This document shows positions 1 through 9,613 of a DNA stretch of 64,000 nt, in pieces. The stretch covers positions 62,001 to 126,000 of the forward strand of contig NZ_RJWG01000006.1 in NCBI RefSeq assembly GCF_004011155.1. The letters run 5' to 3'. Each line of letters starts with the position of its first letter. Position 1 is the first letter of the stretch. This DNA is from Clostridium prolinivorans (GTDB taxonomy: Bacteria > Bacillota > Clostridia > Clostridiales > Clostridiaceae). A program made the position numbers and the translations under genes. The notes below the pieces were generated by a model that had not been told where the DNA came from, ran no database searches, and saw only the letters and a program-made list of their open reading frames with translations.

Positions 1-1
1 T

Positions 2-211
2 GAAAAAATTAATAAAATATTACACGAATATAGAGAGTATATTGTGGGAAGGATGGGTATACCTTATAAAAAACGTGATGTATCGATAATAAGTATTGTT
101 ATTGATGCTCCAAATAATGTAATAAGTGCCCTTTCTGGAAAGCTTGGGATGCTTCCTCATGTAAATATTAAAACTGTATATTCTAAACTACCCTCTTCTT
201 TAGATAAATAA
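2..211 (+). CDS. Iron-only hydrogenase system regulator, TM1266 type (3' end)
   Basis: This is the C-terminal 69 codons of a gene that begins before the window. It reads in frame from base 2 to a TAA at 209-211. The translated end carries the GRMGIPYKKRDVSIISIVID and SGKLGMLPHVNIKTVYSK stretches that I recognise from the small ACT/NikR-C-like proteins annotated as iron-only hydrogenase system regulators (TM1266 family). These proteins sit next to hydE, hydF and hydG in many anaerobes and are thought, on context alone, to regulate hydrogenase maturation. The hydE start follows 12 bases after the stop, so the genes are probably cotranscribed. The N-terminus and promoter are outside the window. 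Confidence 0.8.
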   Translation, partial: EKINKILHEYREYIVGRMGIPYKKRDVSIISIVIDAPNNVISALSGKLGMLPHVNIKTVYSKLPSSLDK

Positions 212-223
212 CGGAGGTAATTT

Positions 224-1279
224 ATGGGAAATTTAAAAGAGTTAATAGATAAACTTGAAAATAAAAGAATTTTAAGCCTTGAAGAATTCATAGAGCTTTT
301 AAGCAATTTTACAGAAGAAACATCAAATTATCTTTTTGAAAAAGCAAGAAATACTTCTAAAAAATATTTTGGAAATAAAATATACACCAGAGGGCTTATT
401 GAATTTACTAATTATTGTAAAAATGATTGTTTTTACTGTGGTATAAGAAGAAGCAATGTAGATGTTGAACGCTATCGTTTAAGCAAGGAAGACATTTTAA
501 ACTGTTGTGAAAATGGATATGAACTAGGTTTTAGAACCTTCGTACTCCAAGGAGGTGAAGATTTACATTATAGTGATGACTATATAGTGGAAATTGTATC
601 TGAAATTAAAAAAAGATTTCCAGATACAGCTATTACTTTGTCAATTGGTGAAAAAAGTTATGAATCTTATGAAAAATACTATAAAGCAGGTGCTGATAGA
701 TATCTTCTTCGCCATGAAACAGCAAACTTTAAACATTATAGTATGCTGCACCCTGAAAATCAAACAGCTAAAGCTCGTCAACAATGTTTAAGAGATTTAA
801 AAAAAATAGGCTATCAAGTAGGTGCAGGTTTTATGGTAGGTTCTCCCTATCAAACTATAGAAAACATTGCAGAAGATTTAATTTTTATAAATGATTTGCA
901 ACCTCAAATGGTTGGAATAGGACCTTTTATTCCACACCATGCTACTCCCTTTTCTGATTTCCCTCAAGGGAGTTTAGATATGACGTTATTTTTAATTGGA
1001 ATATTAAGGCTTATGATACCAAATTTACTTATTCCCGCTACTACAGCATTAGGAACTATTGACCCAAATGGACGAGAAAAAGGTATTTTGGCTGGTGCAA
1101 ATGTAGTAATGCCAAATTTATCTCCGGTTAAAGTCAGAAAACAATATTTATTATATGATAATAAAATCTGTACAGGAGAAGAAGCGGCAGAATGTAGATT
1201 TTGTCTTGCTAATAGAATGAAAAAAATTGGATATGAACTAGCTGTAGATAGAGGAGATTTTGTTCCATTAGAAAAATAA
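224..1279 (+). CDS. hydE: [FeFe] hydrogenase H-cluster radical SAM maturase HydE
   Basis: HydE is one of three maturases that build the 2Fe subcluster of [FeFe] hydrogenase in the cytoplasm. The 351-residue protein has the radical SAM CX3CX2C motif at Cys65, Cys69 and Cys72, which holds the [4Fe-4S] cluster and SAM. Near the C-terminus there is a CX7CX2C set (CTGEEAAECRFC), the second, non-essential cluster site known from Thermotoga HydE. The length is normal for the family. The start is supported by a GGAGG box 9 bases upstream. It is followed 23 bases later by hydG and then hydF. This order, with the TM1266-type gene in front, is the usual clostridial maturation cluster. Biotin synthase-like enzymes share the fold, but the neighbours and the C-terminal cysteines settle HydE. 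Confidence 0.95.
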   Translation: MGNLKELIDKLENKRILSLEEFIELLSNFTEETSNYLFEKARNTSKKYFGNKIYTRGLIEFTNYCKNDCFYCGIRRSNVDVERYRLSKEDILNCCENGYELGFRTFVLQGGEDLHYSDDYIVEIVSEIKKRFPDTAITLSIGEKSYESYEKYYKAGADRYLLRHETANFKHYSMLHPENQTAKARQQCLRDLKKIGYQVGAGFMVGSPYQTIENIAEDLIFINDLQPQMVGIGPFIPHHATPFSDFPQGSLDMTLFLIGILRLMIPNLLIPATTALGTIDPNGREKGILAGANVVMPNLSPVKVRKQYLLYDNKICTGEEAAECRFCLANRMKKIGYELAVDRGDFVPLEK

Positions 1280-1302
1280 TAATTTAAAAAGGAGTCTTAA
1301 AT

Positions 1303-2721
1303 ATGTATAATTGTAAATCAAAAATTGCAACTGAATTTATTGATGATGAAGAAATTAAGGAAACACTTGCCTATGCACAGGCAAACAAAAGAAACAGAGA
1401 ACTTATAGACAGCCTTATAGAACGTGCAGAAGACTGCAAAGGCTTAAATCATCGTGAAGCTGCAGTTCTTTTAGAATGTGACTTAGAAGATGAAAATGAG
1501 AAAATGTATAAACTTGCAAAGAAAATAAAGCAAAAATTATACGGAAATCGTATTGTAATGTTTGCACCTTTATATCTTTCAAATTACTGTGTAAATGGAT
1601 GTGTTTACTGTCCTTATCATTATAAAAACAAAAATATTGCAAGAAAAAAATTATCTCAAGAAGATATTGTAAAAGAAGTTATAGCTCTTCAAGATATGGG
1701 ACATAAGCGTTTGGCTTTAGAAGCAGGAGAAGATCCTGTAAACAATCCAATAGAATATATTTTAGAAAGTATAGAAACTATTTATAGTATTAAACATAAA
1801 AACGGAGCTATACGTCGTGTTAATGTAAATATTGCTGCTACAACAGTAGAAAATTATCGTAAACTTAAAGAAGCTGGTATAGGTACTTATATACTTTTCC
1901 AAGAAACATATAATAAAAAAATATATGAAGAACTTCATCCAACAGGACCAAAGCATAATTATGCTTATCATACTGAAGCAATGGATAGAGCTATGGAAGC
2001 TGGAATTGATGATGTAGGACTTGGAGTATTATTTGGTCTTAATATGTATCGTTATGATTTTGTAGGACTTCTTATGCACGCAGAGCATTTAGAAGCTGTT
2101 TACGGGGTTGGTCCTCATACAATAAGCGTACCTCGTATCTGTCCAGCTGAAGATATAGATCCTAATAATTTTTCAAATGCAATTCCTGATGATATATTTG
2201 CTAAAATAGTCGCTGTACTTAGAATTGCAGTACCTTATACAGGAATGATTATATCTACTCGTGAATCTCAAAAAACCCGTGAACGTGTTTTAGATTTAGG
2301 AATATCACAAATAAGTGGTGCTTCAAGAACAAGTGTTGGAGGATATGCAGAAAAAGAAGATAAAACTCATACTTCAGCACAATTTGAAATAAGTGATGAC
2401 AGAACATTAGATGAAGTTGTTAACTGGCTTATGAGACTAGGCTATATCCCAAGTTTTTGTACAGCATGCTATCGTGAAGGAAGAACCGGTGATCGTTTTA
2501 TGAAACTTGTAAAATCCGGACAGATTGCAAACTGCTGCCATCCAAATGCTTTAATGACACTTAAAGAATATCTTGAAGATTATGCTTCTGAAGATACAAG
2601 AAAAATAGGTGAAGATTTAATTAAAGAGCAAGTTGAACTTATACCTAATGAAAAAGTTAGAAAAATAGCTAAAGAACATTTAAATGATATAAATAGTGGA
2701 AAACGTGATTTTAGATTTTAA
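1303..2721 (+). CDS. hydG: [FeFe] hydrogenase H-cluster radical SAM maturase HydG (tyrosine lyase)
   Basis: HydG cleaves tyrosine with SAM to p-cresol and a fragment that yields the CO and CN- ligands of the H-cluster. The 472-residue product has the SAM-cluster motif CX3CX2C at Cys96, Cys100 and Cys103. Its C-terminal CTAC...NCC set matches the CX2CX22C motif of the auxiliary cluster that separates HydG from the thiamine enzyme ThiH. Length is as expected. A GGAG box lies just before the ATG. It sits between hydE and hydF with short gaps (23 and 25 bases), which fits one mRNA. Both cluster motifs are intact, so the enzyme should be active. Confidence 0.95.
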   Translation: MYNCKSKIATEFIDDEEIKETLAYAQANKRNRELIDSLIERAEDCKGLNHREAAVLLECDLEDENEKMYKLAKKIKQKLYGNRIVMFAPLYLSNYCVNGCVYCPYHYKNKNIARKKLSQEDIVKEVIALQDMGHKRLALEAGEDPVNNPIEYILESIETIYSIKHKNGAIRRVNVNIAATTVENYRKLKEAGIGTYILFQETYNKKIYEELHPTGPKHNYAYHTEAMDRAMEAGIDDVGLGVLFGLNMYRYDFVGLLMHAEHLEAVYGVGPHTISVPRICPAEDIDPNNFSNAIPDDIFAKIVAVLRIAVPYTGMIISTRESQKTRERVLDLGISQISGASRTSVGGYAEKEDKTHTSAQFEISDDRTLDEVVNWLMRLGYIPSFCTACYREGRTGDRFMKLVKSGQIANCCHPNALMTLKEYLEDYASEDTRKIGEDLIKEQVELIPNEKVRKIAKEHLNDINSGKRDFRF

Positions 2722-2746
2722 TTTTTAATTTAGGAAAGGAGAAAAA

Positions 2747-3937
2747 ATGAGCTTACAAAGTACACCTCGATCAAACAGACTTCATATTGGTATATTTGGA
2801 AAAAGAAACAGTGGAAAGTCTTCTCTTATAAATGCACTTACCAATCAAAAAATAGCTTTAGTTTCAGATGTTGCTGGTACAACTACAGATCCAGTTTATA
2901 AATCTATGGAAATTCATGGTATTGGTCCTTGTGTTTTTATTGATACAGCTGGTTTTGATGATGTTGGTGAGCTTGGATTAATGAGAGTTTCTCAGACTAA
3001 AAAAGCTATGGAAAAAACTGATATTGCTATAGTTGTTTTTACTGATAGCCAAATTGAAGAAGAATTAAAATGGATATCTGATTTTAAAGAAAAAAACACT
3101 CCTGTAATTGCTGTAATAAATAAATCTGATATATTGGATAATACAAAAGAACTTTGTAAAATTATTAATGAAAAATCAGGTCTTAATCCAATTATAGTAA
3201 GTGCAAAAGATAAAACTGGTATTAAAAAAATTCAGGAAGAACTTATAAGACTTCTTCCTGAAGATTTTGAAGCAAAAAGTATAACTGGAAATCTAGTTAA
3301 AGAAGGCGATTTGGTTTTACTTGTTATGCCTCAGGATATACAAGCTCCAAAGGGAAGACTTATTCTTCCTCAAGTACAGACAATAAGAGAACTTTTAGAT
3401 AAAAAGTGTGTTGTTTTAAGTTCAACTACAGATAAATTAGACGAAGCATTATCTTGTATTTCAAAACCTCCAGAACTTATTATTACTGATTCTCAAGTTT
3501 TTAAGACTGTTTATGAAAAAAAGCCTAAAGAAAGTAAGTTAACTTCTTTTTCAGTCTTATTTGCAAATTATAAAGGTGATATAGATTATTTTGTAAAAAG
3601 TGCTTATGCTATTGAAAATCTTACAGAAAACTCTAAAGTATTAATTGCAGAAGCTTGTACTCACGCACCTTTAGAAGAAGATATAGGACGTGAAAAAATT
3701 CCAAAAATGCTTAAAAAAAGAGTTGGCGAAAAACTTACATGCAATGTAGTTTCAGGTGCAGACTTCCCTTCTGATCTTTCAGAATATGACTTAATTATTC
3801 ATTGCGGAGCCTGCATGTTTAATAGAAAATATGTTATTTCAAGATTAGATGCCGCTAAAGAGCAAGGAATTCCTATGACTAATTATGGTGTTGCAATAGC
3901 TTATTTATCTGGTATATTAGATAAAATAGATTTTTAG
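2747..3937 (+). CDS. hydF: [FeFe] hydrogenase maturation GTPase HydF
   Basis: HydF is the GTPase scaffold that carries the 2Fe precursor and hands it to the apo-hydrogenase. The 396-residue protein begins with an Era-like G domain: P-loop GKRNSGKSS near residues 18-26, DTAG in switch II and NKSD at the G4 position. The C-terminal domain holds the cluster ligands Cys304, His306, His352, Cys353 and Cys356, the CxH...HCxxC pattern of the family. An AAAGGAG box precedes the ATG. It is the last gene of the cluster, and an inverted repeat at 4083-4123 can end the transcript. No hydrogenase structural gene is in this part of the window apart from the fragment near 10 kb. Confidence 0.95.
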   Translation: MSLQSTPRSNRLHIGIFGKRNSGKSSLINALTNQKIALVSDVAGTTTDPVYKSMEIHGIGPCVFIDTAGFDDVGELGLMRVSQTKKAMEKTDIAIVVFTDSQIEEELKWISDFKEKNTPVIAVINKSDILDNTKELCKIINEKSGLNPIIVSAKDKTGIKKIQEELIRLLPEDFEAKSITGNLVKEGDLVLLVMPQDIQAPKGRLILPQVQTIRELLDKKCVVLSSTTDKLDEALSCISKPPELIITDSQVFKTVYEKKPKESKLTSFSVLFANYKGDIDYFVKSAYAIENLTENSKVLIAEACTHAPLEEDIGREKIPKMLKKRVGEKLTCNVVSGADFPSDLSEYDLIIHCGACMFNRKYVISRLDAAKEQGIPMTNYGVAIAYLSGILDKIDF

Positions 3938-4082
3938 TTTGTATAAAATATAAACTAATAAAATATAATTATTATTTTATTATATGCTATTGAAATACAA
4001 TATAACTACAAAACATAATTATTATTTTATTTGATGAATGCATTAAATAAGCTTTATATCTATATAAATATTAATAGTATAA

Positions 4083-4123
4083 AATAAACTAAAGCGATTT
4101 TTATAAATTTGCTTTAGTTTATT
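4083..4123 (+). terminator. Hairpin after hydF
   Basis: A 13-bp perfect inverted repeat (arms 4083-4095 and 4111-4123, AACTAAAGC core) with a 15-base loop is followed by an AT-rich tract. It lies between hydF and the MATE gene and probably ends the hyd transcript. The U-tract is weak. The rest of the 236-base gap also has a 17-base direct repeat at 3965-3981 and 4015-4031 of unknown meaning. Confidence 0.55.
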
Positions 4124-4174
4124 AATTTATATGATATTATTAATATAGATAGTTTTTTTAAAGAAGGTAATGAA

Positions 4175-5548
4175 ATGAAATTAATAAGAAAAGATATATT
4201 AAGTCTTGCACTTCCAATTTTAACTGAACAGATTTTTGTTATATCTATGGGTATGGTTAATACCATGATGGCTGGACATATAGGTAAAGAAGCTGTATCT
4301 GCAATAGGTATGGTAGATTCAATAAATAATATTTTTATTGCTTTTTTCTCTGCTTTAGCTGTAGGTGGTACAGTTGTAGTTGCTCAATATGTTGGACGTG
4401 GAAATATAAAAAAAGCAAATGCAGCTTTAAAACAGGCTTTATATGCTGGTTTTTTGCTTTCTTTTGTAATTACTATTATTACATGGATTTTACGTGAACC
4501 TTTAATAAGTATATTATATGGTCAAGCTGATCCTTTAGTTATAAATAATGCTTATATATATTTAGGAATAACCCTACTTACTTATCCTTTGATTTCAATA
4601 GATTTAATTTCTAACGGTATTCTTAGAGGTGCAGGAGATACTAAAACTCCTATGAAAATTACTATATTTATGAATTTTATTAATGTAATATTAAGTTATT
4701 TCTTTATTTATGGAATAGATGTTAAAAATTCACATTTTCATATTTATATACCTGGAATGGGCATAAAAGGTGCTGCTCTTGGTATTGCTGCAGCTAGAAC
4801 TACAGGAGCAATTATAATAATAATTGTGCTTTTAAGAGGTTCTCGAATCATAAAGTTAAATAAGATTTTTAAATTTAAATTTGATAGAGAATATCTAAGT
4901 TCAATATTTGGAATTGGAATACCTGCAAGTGTTGAATCTTTACTTTTTAATGCAGGAAAATTAATTACTCAAATTTACATAGTAAGCATGGGTACAATAT
5001 CCATAGCATCAAATTCTATAAGCGGCTCCATAGCAGGAATGATTAATATCCCTGGTAATGCTTTATCTATTGCTGCAACAGCAATAGTTGGACAACATAT
5101 GGGAAGAAAAAAAGAAAAAGAAGCTGAAAATTCACTTAGGTATATTTTATTTTTTTCAGCTGTTTGCTTAACAACATTAGGACTTATTTCTATTCCTTTA
5201 GCTAAAGTTCTTGCTTCATTATATACCGATAATGCTGATATAATTAATTTATCTGCTAAAATTATAAGAGTAAATGGAATATTTATTATATTTTGGCCTT
5301 TCTCTTTTGTCCTTCCAGCTGGTCTTAAAGGTGCTGGAGATGCAAAATATACAATGGTTACAGCAATTATAGGAATGTGGATTTTTAGAATAACTCTTGG
5401 ATATTTATTAGGTATTAATCTACATTTAGGTCTTTTAGGAGTTTGGCTTGGAATGTTTATAGATTGGATTGTAAGAGGTGCTTTATATTACATAAGGTTA
5501 AATAATGGAAAATGGAAAAATCATTCTGTAATTAAATCAGAATCTTAA
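4175..5548 (+). CDS. MATE family multidrug efflux transporter
   Basis: This 457-residue integral membrane protein has about twelve hydrophobic segments in two halves of similar sequence. The halves open with PILTEQIFVISMGMVNTMMA and IPASVESLLFNAGKLITQIY, the internal duplication typical of MATE exporters. The GILRGAGDTKTPM and GLKGAGDAKYTM motifs at matching places in the two halves are family signatures. MATE proteins use a sodium or proton gradient to expel cationic drugs and metabolites. The substrate cannot be read from sequence. An AAGAAGG box precedes the ATG. The gene stands alone between two hairpins, so it is probably monocistronic. Confidence 0.9.
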   Translation: MKLIRKDILSLALPILTEQIFVISMGMVNTMMAGHIGKEAVSAIGMVDSINNIFIAFFSALAVGGTVVVAQYVGRGNIKKANAALKQALYAGFLLSFVITIITWILREPLISILYGQADPLVINNAYIYLGITLLTYPLISIDLISNGILRGAGDTKTPMKITIFMNFINVILSYFFIYGIDVKNSHFHIYIPGMGIKGAALGIAAARTTGAIIIIIVLLRGSRIIKLNKIFKFKFDREYLSSIFGIGIPASVESLLFNAGKLITQIYIVSMGTISIASNSISGSIAGMINIPGNALSIAATAIVGQHMGRKKEKEAENSLRYILFFSAVCLTTLGLISIPLAKVLASLYTDNADIINLSAKIIRVNGIFIIFWPFSFVLPAGLKGAGDAKYTMVTAIIGMWIFRITLGYLLGINLHLGLLGVWLGMFIDWIVRGALYYIRLNNGKWKNHSVIKSES

Positions 5549-5556
5549 AAAGTAAA

Positions 5557-5616
5557 CCGCAAATTAAATGCTCTTATTAAACTTATAAAGTTTTAATCAA
5601 AGCATTTAATTTGCGG
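5557..5616. terminator. Long hairpin of the TAGCCGCAAAT family, copy A
   Basis: Perfect 16-bp arms at 5557-5572 and 5601-5616 enclose a 28-base loop with a smaller hairpin inside. It sits between the convergent MATE and chemotaxis genes and can terminate both. The sequence around the right arm (TTAATCAAAGC...TTTGCGGCTATT) is shared with the hairpin at 51663-51735, and the outer arms also match the one at 7210-7289. Confidence 0.75.
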
Positions 5617-5781
5617 CTATTATTTTATAAAATATTCTAAAATTTGCTTAAGTTATTATAATAGTTTATTTTAGCAAAAAGAAAGTTAATCCTATAATTT
5701 CTTCCACTTTAGCCTTAATATTATAAATATTTTGTTTTAACTTAACACTACTTTTTGGTTAATAATTTTAAATTTGATATA

Positions 5782-7059
5782 TTAAATCTTAAATCTTGAA
5801 ATTTCATTTTTTAATTTATTTGCACTTTCTTCTGCTTTAGCAGCCTGTTTAAGAATTTTGTTATATTTATCATTAACATCAGATACTTTATTTGCTATAT
5901 CAGCAGTGCCTCCTGCACCTTCAGTTGCAGCTTGTGCAACTCCATCTATAATCTTTAATACATCACCAAGAGATGCTAATAATTCTTCTGAAGTTGAACT
6001 AAAATCTGTTACAAGGTTATCTACAAATTTTGCATCTTCGCTATATTTTTCTGCTACTTCAATCATAGTCTTGTAATCCTTGTTCACATCTTTTGACATA
6101 AAATCTAAAAGATTATTTGAATTTTCTACAAGATTTTTTACTGCATTTATTACTTTATTTGTTATATTTTGTATTTCACTAACTGTATCTTTTGACTGCT
6201 CTGCAAGCCCTCTTACTTCTTCAGCAACTACTGAAAATCCTCTTCCTGATTCCCCTGCTCTTGCAGCTTCTATTGCTGCATTTAATGCTAAAAGATTTGT
6301 TTCTTCTGTTATTTGCATAATAGTACTAGATAATATATTAATTTGCTCTACTACTTTTGATTCCTCTATAGCCTTTTCAAGTTTATCCCTTGTATTTATA
6401 AATATATTATTTGCTCTTTCTTTAGCACTTACAACTGTTCCTTTTATTTCATTTGCTCTTTTATCTATCTCTCCTGCCTGCATTGCTCCTTCTTGAGATT
6501 TTTGTGCTATTAAGCGTACTGCTTTTTCTATTTCCTGTGAAGTTGCAGACATTTCTTCTGCTGAAGCTGCTGTTTCTTCCATACCTGCAGAAAGCTCTTG
6601 TACAGTTGCAGATACACCTTCTATATCATTATTTAATTTTGTCATATAATTATTTAAAACATTAACTACACCTTCAAGTGTACCAGTCTCATTCATAATT
6701 TTTTTAATTAATTCTATTAAAAAATTCTGCATTTTATTTATATTATCTGTTAATTTACCTATTTCATCATTGCTTTTTATTTCATATTTATTAGTTAAAT
6801 CTCCATTACTTATAGCATCAAAATGTTTATTTAAATTTGATATAATGGAAATTAAAGTAAATCTACCTATCAAAAAAGAAATAAAACCAACAAATACACC
6901 TGCTAGTAAGCATGTTAAAGTAAAATACAATGAATATGAAGGCTTTTTATAATAGGTAAAAAAGCTTACTAAAAAAGGAAATATAGCCCCCATTATAATA
7001 CCTGACAATAGGGAAAAATACATATATCTTTTAATAATACTTTTCCTAAAAGACATCAT
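5782..7059 (-). CDS. Methyl-accepting chemotaxis protein without an extracytoplasmic sensor
   Basis: The C-terminal half is a standard chemoreceptor signalling domain, with the hairpin-tip signature [16 protein letters not shown] and the preceding [15 protein letters not shown]. It should bind CheA and CheW. The N-terminus has two closely spaced membrane segments (about residues 16-38 and 45-67) with a very short loop between them, then a HAMP-like region with [14 protein letters not shown]. There is therefore no Cache or four-helix ectodomain, so any signal must be sensed in the membrane, in the cytoplasm or through a partner. I place the start at the ATG at 7059 because an AGGGGG box lies just upstream. 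A longer frame reaches 7092 but has no such box. No flagellar or che genes are nearby. Confidence 0.88.
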   Translation of the reverse strand: MMSFRKSIIKRYMYFSLLSGIIMGAIFPFLVSFFTYYKKPSYSLYFTLTCLLAGVFVGFISFLIGRFTLISIISNLNKHFDAISNGDLTNKYEIKSNDEIGKLTDNINKMQNFLIELIKKIMNETGTLEGVVNVLNNYMTKLNNDIEGVSATVQELSAGMEETAASAEEMSATSQEIEKAVRLIAQKSQEGAMQAGEIDKRANEIKGTVVSAKERANNIFINTRDKLEKAIEESKVVEQINILSSTIMQITEETNLLALNAAIEAARAGESGRGFSVVAEEVRGLAEQSKDTVSEIQNITNKVINAVKNLVENSNNLLDFMSKDVNKDYKTMIEVAEKYSEDAKFVDNLVTDFSSTSEELLASLGDVLKIIDGVAQAATEGAGGTADIANKVSDVNDKYNKILKQAAKAEESANKLKNEISRFKI

Positions 7060-7209
7060 TAACTGCCCCCTTTTTATTTTTGAAATTTTCATTTTATAAT
7101 ATGCCTATAAATGTAACTAAGTGAAATTTTTACTTATAAAATTATTATAACCATACAAATATTCAAAATCAATCTTAAAATAAATAGTGTACTTCAAAAT
7201 AAATTAATA

Positions 7210-7289
7210 TAGCCACAAATCTTATTTTTTCGTTTGTTTAACATTTAAGAAATTTAAAAAATTTAACGAAAATACTTGATTTGCGGCTA
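7210..7289 (-). terminator. Long imperfect hairpin of the TAGCCGCAAAT family, copy B
   Basis: The outer arms TAGCCACAAAT (7210-7220) and ATTTGCGGCTA (7279-7289) pair with one mismatch, and the interior continues with a weaker TTTTCGTT/AACGAAAA pairing. It follows the thrS stop on the minus strand and is the likely thrS terminator. The outer arms match those of copies A and C. Confidence 0.6.
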
Positions 7290-7337
7290 TTTTTAAGCTT
7301 AGAAGTTTTATGAGCTTAATTGTAAAACTTTATAAAA

Positions 7338-9275
7338 CTATCTTTCTTTATTTTCTACTTCTTTAACAATTCTTTCTATAAAGGCTTCTAAAGCTACTGC
7401 ACCTTCATCATCATTTTTGCGGCTTCTTACTGATACAGTATTTTCTGAAGCTTCTTTTTCACCTACTATAAGCATATATGGTATTCTCTGCATACGAGCT
7501 TCTCTTATTTTATATCCTATTTTTTCTGCTCTATAATCAGGCTCTACTCTTATACCTTTAGATTTAAGTTCTTTAACTACTTTATCTACATAGTCATGAT
7601 ACTTTTCAGATATTGGAAGAACTTTAACCTGAACTGGAGCAAGCCAAGTTGGGAAAGCTCCTGCATATTTTTCAATAAGCATTGCTAAAGTTCTTTCATA
7701 GCATCCTATAGAAGTTCTATGAATTACATAAGGATATTTCTTTTCTCCATCTTTATCAACATAAGTCATTTCAAATCTATGTGCCAAAGAGAAGTCAATT
7801 TGAACAGTTATTATTGTATCTTCTTTCCCATGAACATTTTTAAATTGAATATCAAGTTTTGGTCCATAAAAAGCTGCTTCGCCTTCTGCTTCTTTATATT
7901 CTAATCCTAAATGTTCAAGTATATTCTTCATTATACTTTGAGTATTTTCCCAATCTTCATCTGATCCTATATATTTTTCTTTATTTTTAGGATCCCATTT
8001 TGAAAATCTATATGATACATCTTCTCTAATGCCTAAAGTATCAAGCATATAATTTATTAAGTCTACTACACCTTTAAATTCTTCTTCAAGCTGGTCTGGT
8101 CTAACAATTAAATGACCTTCTGAAATAGTAAATTGCCTAACTCTTATAAGTCCATGCATTTCTCCTGAAGCTTCATTTCTAAAAAGAGTAGAAGTTTCAC
8201 CATATCTAAGAGGTAGATCTCTATAACTTCTTTGTTTAGCTTTGTATATTTGAAATTGGAATGGGCATGTCATTGGTCTAAGTGCCATAACTTCTTCATC
8301 TTTTTCTTCATCGCCTAGTACAAACATTCCTTCTTTATAATGATCCCAGTGACCTGAAATTTTATAAAGATCACTTTTAGCCATAAGAGGAGTTTTAGTT
8401 AAAAGATATCCTCTTCTTTCTTCTTCATCTTCAACAAATCTTTGAAGTATTTGAATAACCTTTGCTCCTTTTGGCATAAGAAGCGGAAGTCCTTGACCTA
8501 CTTCTTCAACAGTAGTAAAAAGCTCTAATTCTCTTCCAAGTTTATTATGATCTCTTTTTTTAGCATCTTCTAATTTTTTCAAATATTCTTCAAGCTCATT
8601 TTTTTTTGTAAAAGAAGTCCCATAAATACGGCTGAGCATTTTATTCTTTTCGTTTCCTCTCCAATATGCTCCTGCAACTTGAGTTAATTTAAATGCTTTT
8701 ATATATTTAGTATTCATTAAATGAGGTCCTGCACAAAGATCAATAAATTCTCCCATTTTATAAAAAGATATTATAGACTCTTCTGGAAGATCATTTATAA
8801 GTTCAACTTTATAGTTTTCACCTTTTTCGCTCATAAGTTTAAGTGCTTCTTCCCTTGAAAGTTCAAATCTTTCTATTGGAAGTTCTTCTTTTACTATTTT
8901 TTTCATTTCTGCCTCTATTTTTTCTAAATCTTCAAAAGAGAAAGATCCTTCTTTATCAAAATCATAATAAAATCCTTCTTCTATAGCAGGACCTATGGCA
9001 AGTTTAGCTTCAGGGAAAAGTCTTTTAACAGCCTGAGCTAATATATGAGAAGTTGTATGTCTAAAAGCTTTTTTACCTTCTTCATCATTAAAAGTTAAAA
9101 TATTTAATTCGCAATCATCATATAATTTAAATCTTAAATCTACTGTTTTTCCATTTACGCTCCCTGCACAAGCTACTCTTGCTAATCCTTCACTTAAATC
9201 TTTTGCAACTTCTAAAACTGATATCCCTTTTTCATACTCTTTTTCTGAACCATCTTTTAGTTTAATCTTAATCAT
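7338..9275 (-). CDS. thrS: Threonyl-tRNA synthetase
   Basis: ThrS charges tRNA-Thr and edits mischarged serine. The 645-residue protein is full length: a TGS domain (residues 1-63), the editing domain with HTTSH (His73 and His77) and CAGPH, the class II catalytic core with motif 2 (RYGETSTLFRNEASGE) and motif 3 (GCYERTLAMLIEKY), and a C-terminal anticodon-binding domain starting at LAPVQVKVLPIS. The zinc ligands are visible as the Cys in MTCPFQFQIYK, the His in GEMHGLIRVRQF and the His in VIHRTSIG. The ATG has a GGAG box. The gene stands alone behind a T-box leader and its own promoter, so it should be induced when uncharged tRNA-Thr builds up. Confidence 0.97.
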   Translation of the reverse strand: MIKIKLKDGSEKEYEKGISVLEVAKDLSEGLARVACAGSVNGKTVDLRFKLYDDCELNILTFNDEEGKKAFRHTTSHILAQAVKRLFPEAKLAIGPAIEEGFYYDFDKEGSFSFEDLEKIEAEMKKIVKEELPIERFELSREEALKLMSEKGENYKVELINDLPEESIISFYKMGEFIDLCAGPHLMNTKYIKAFKLTQVAGAYWRGNEKNKMLSRIYGTSFTKKNELEEYLKKLEDAKKRDHNKLGRELELFTTVEEVGQGLPLLMPKGAKVIQILQRFVEDEEERRGYLLTKTPLMAKSDLYKISGHWDHYKEGMFVLGDEEKDEEVMALRPMTCPFQFQIYKAKQRSYRDLPLRYGETSTLFRNEASGEMHGLIRVRQFTISEGHLIVRPDQLEEEFKGVVDLINYMLDTLGIREDVSYRFSKWDPKNKEKYIGSDEDWENTQSIMKNILEHLGLEYKEAEGEAAFYGPKLDIQFKNVHGKEDTIITVQIDFSLAHRFEMTYVDKDGEKKYPYVIHRTSIGCYERTLAMLIEKYAGAFPTWLAPVQVKVLPISEKYHDYVDKVVKELKSKGIRVEPDYRAEKIGYKIREARMQRIPYMLIVGEKEASENTVSVRSRKNDDEGAVALEAFIERIVKEVENKER

Positions 9276-9337
9276 ATAAATTCTCCTTTCTTATTAATTA
9301 AAAATTTTGTTTAATTACCATTTTGTACAAAATAAAA

Positions 9338-9570
9338 ACTCTCGTCTCATATCTTAAAGATATGGGACGAGAGTGCATACTTCTCCCGCGGTTCCACCCA
9401 AATTAATCATATAAATGATTCTCTTAAAAATTATAACGGAATTACCGGGCTTTATTAGAGCCTCTCTGAGGTGGTCTTCAGTACCCTTTCATTTAAGGAT
9501 AATTTCAGCTTCTTTATCCTCTCTCTGAAAACTACGGGGAACTTACTCTTCTCATCATAGAATTAATCAA
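9338..9570 (-). promoter_or_regulatory. T-box riboswitch (Thr) upstream of thrS
   Basis: On the minus strand the leader carries the T-box core GGGTGGAACCGCGG (9386-9399), which pairs with the tRNA acceptor end. Just downstream is a terminator hairpin at 9339-9374 (CTCTCGTC arms) with a T-run. Upstream, Stem I holds GAAG-ACC-ACCT, with ACC at 9473-9475 as the specifier, a threonine codon that agrees with the downstream gene. Binding of uncharged tRNA-Thr would favour the antiterminator. Confidence 0.95.
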
Positions 9571-9585
9571 TATTTTGTTATAGTA

Positions 9586-9613
9586 ATTATAACATTTTAA
9601 AACTCACTGTCAA
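9586..9613 (-). promoter_or_regulatory. Promoter of the thrS T-box leader
   Basis: TTGACA (9608-9613) and TATAAT (9586-9591) on the minus strand are both perfect matches to the vegetative consensus, with a 16-base spacer. The -35 box overlaps the last codons of the truncated hydrogenase-subunit frame, which is more evidence that this frame is not a maintained gene end. Confidence 0.85.

Noticed and set aside
6080-6496. A 138-codon plus-strand frame inside the chemotaxis gene
   Set aside because: It is the antisense shadow of the repetitive Ala/Glu-rich signalling domain and has no ribosome site.
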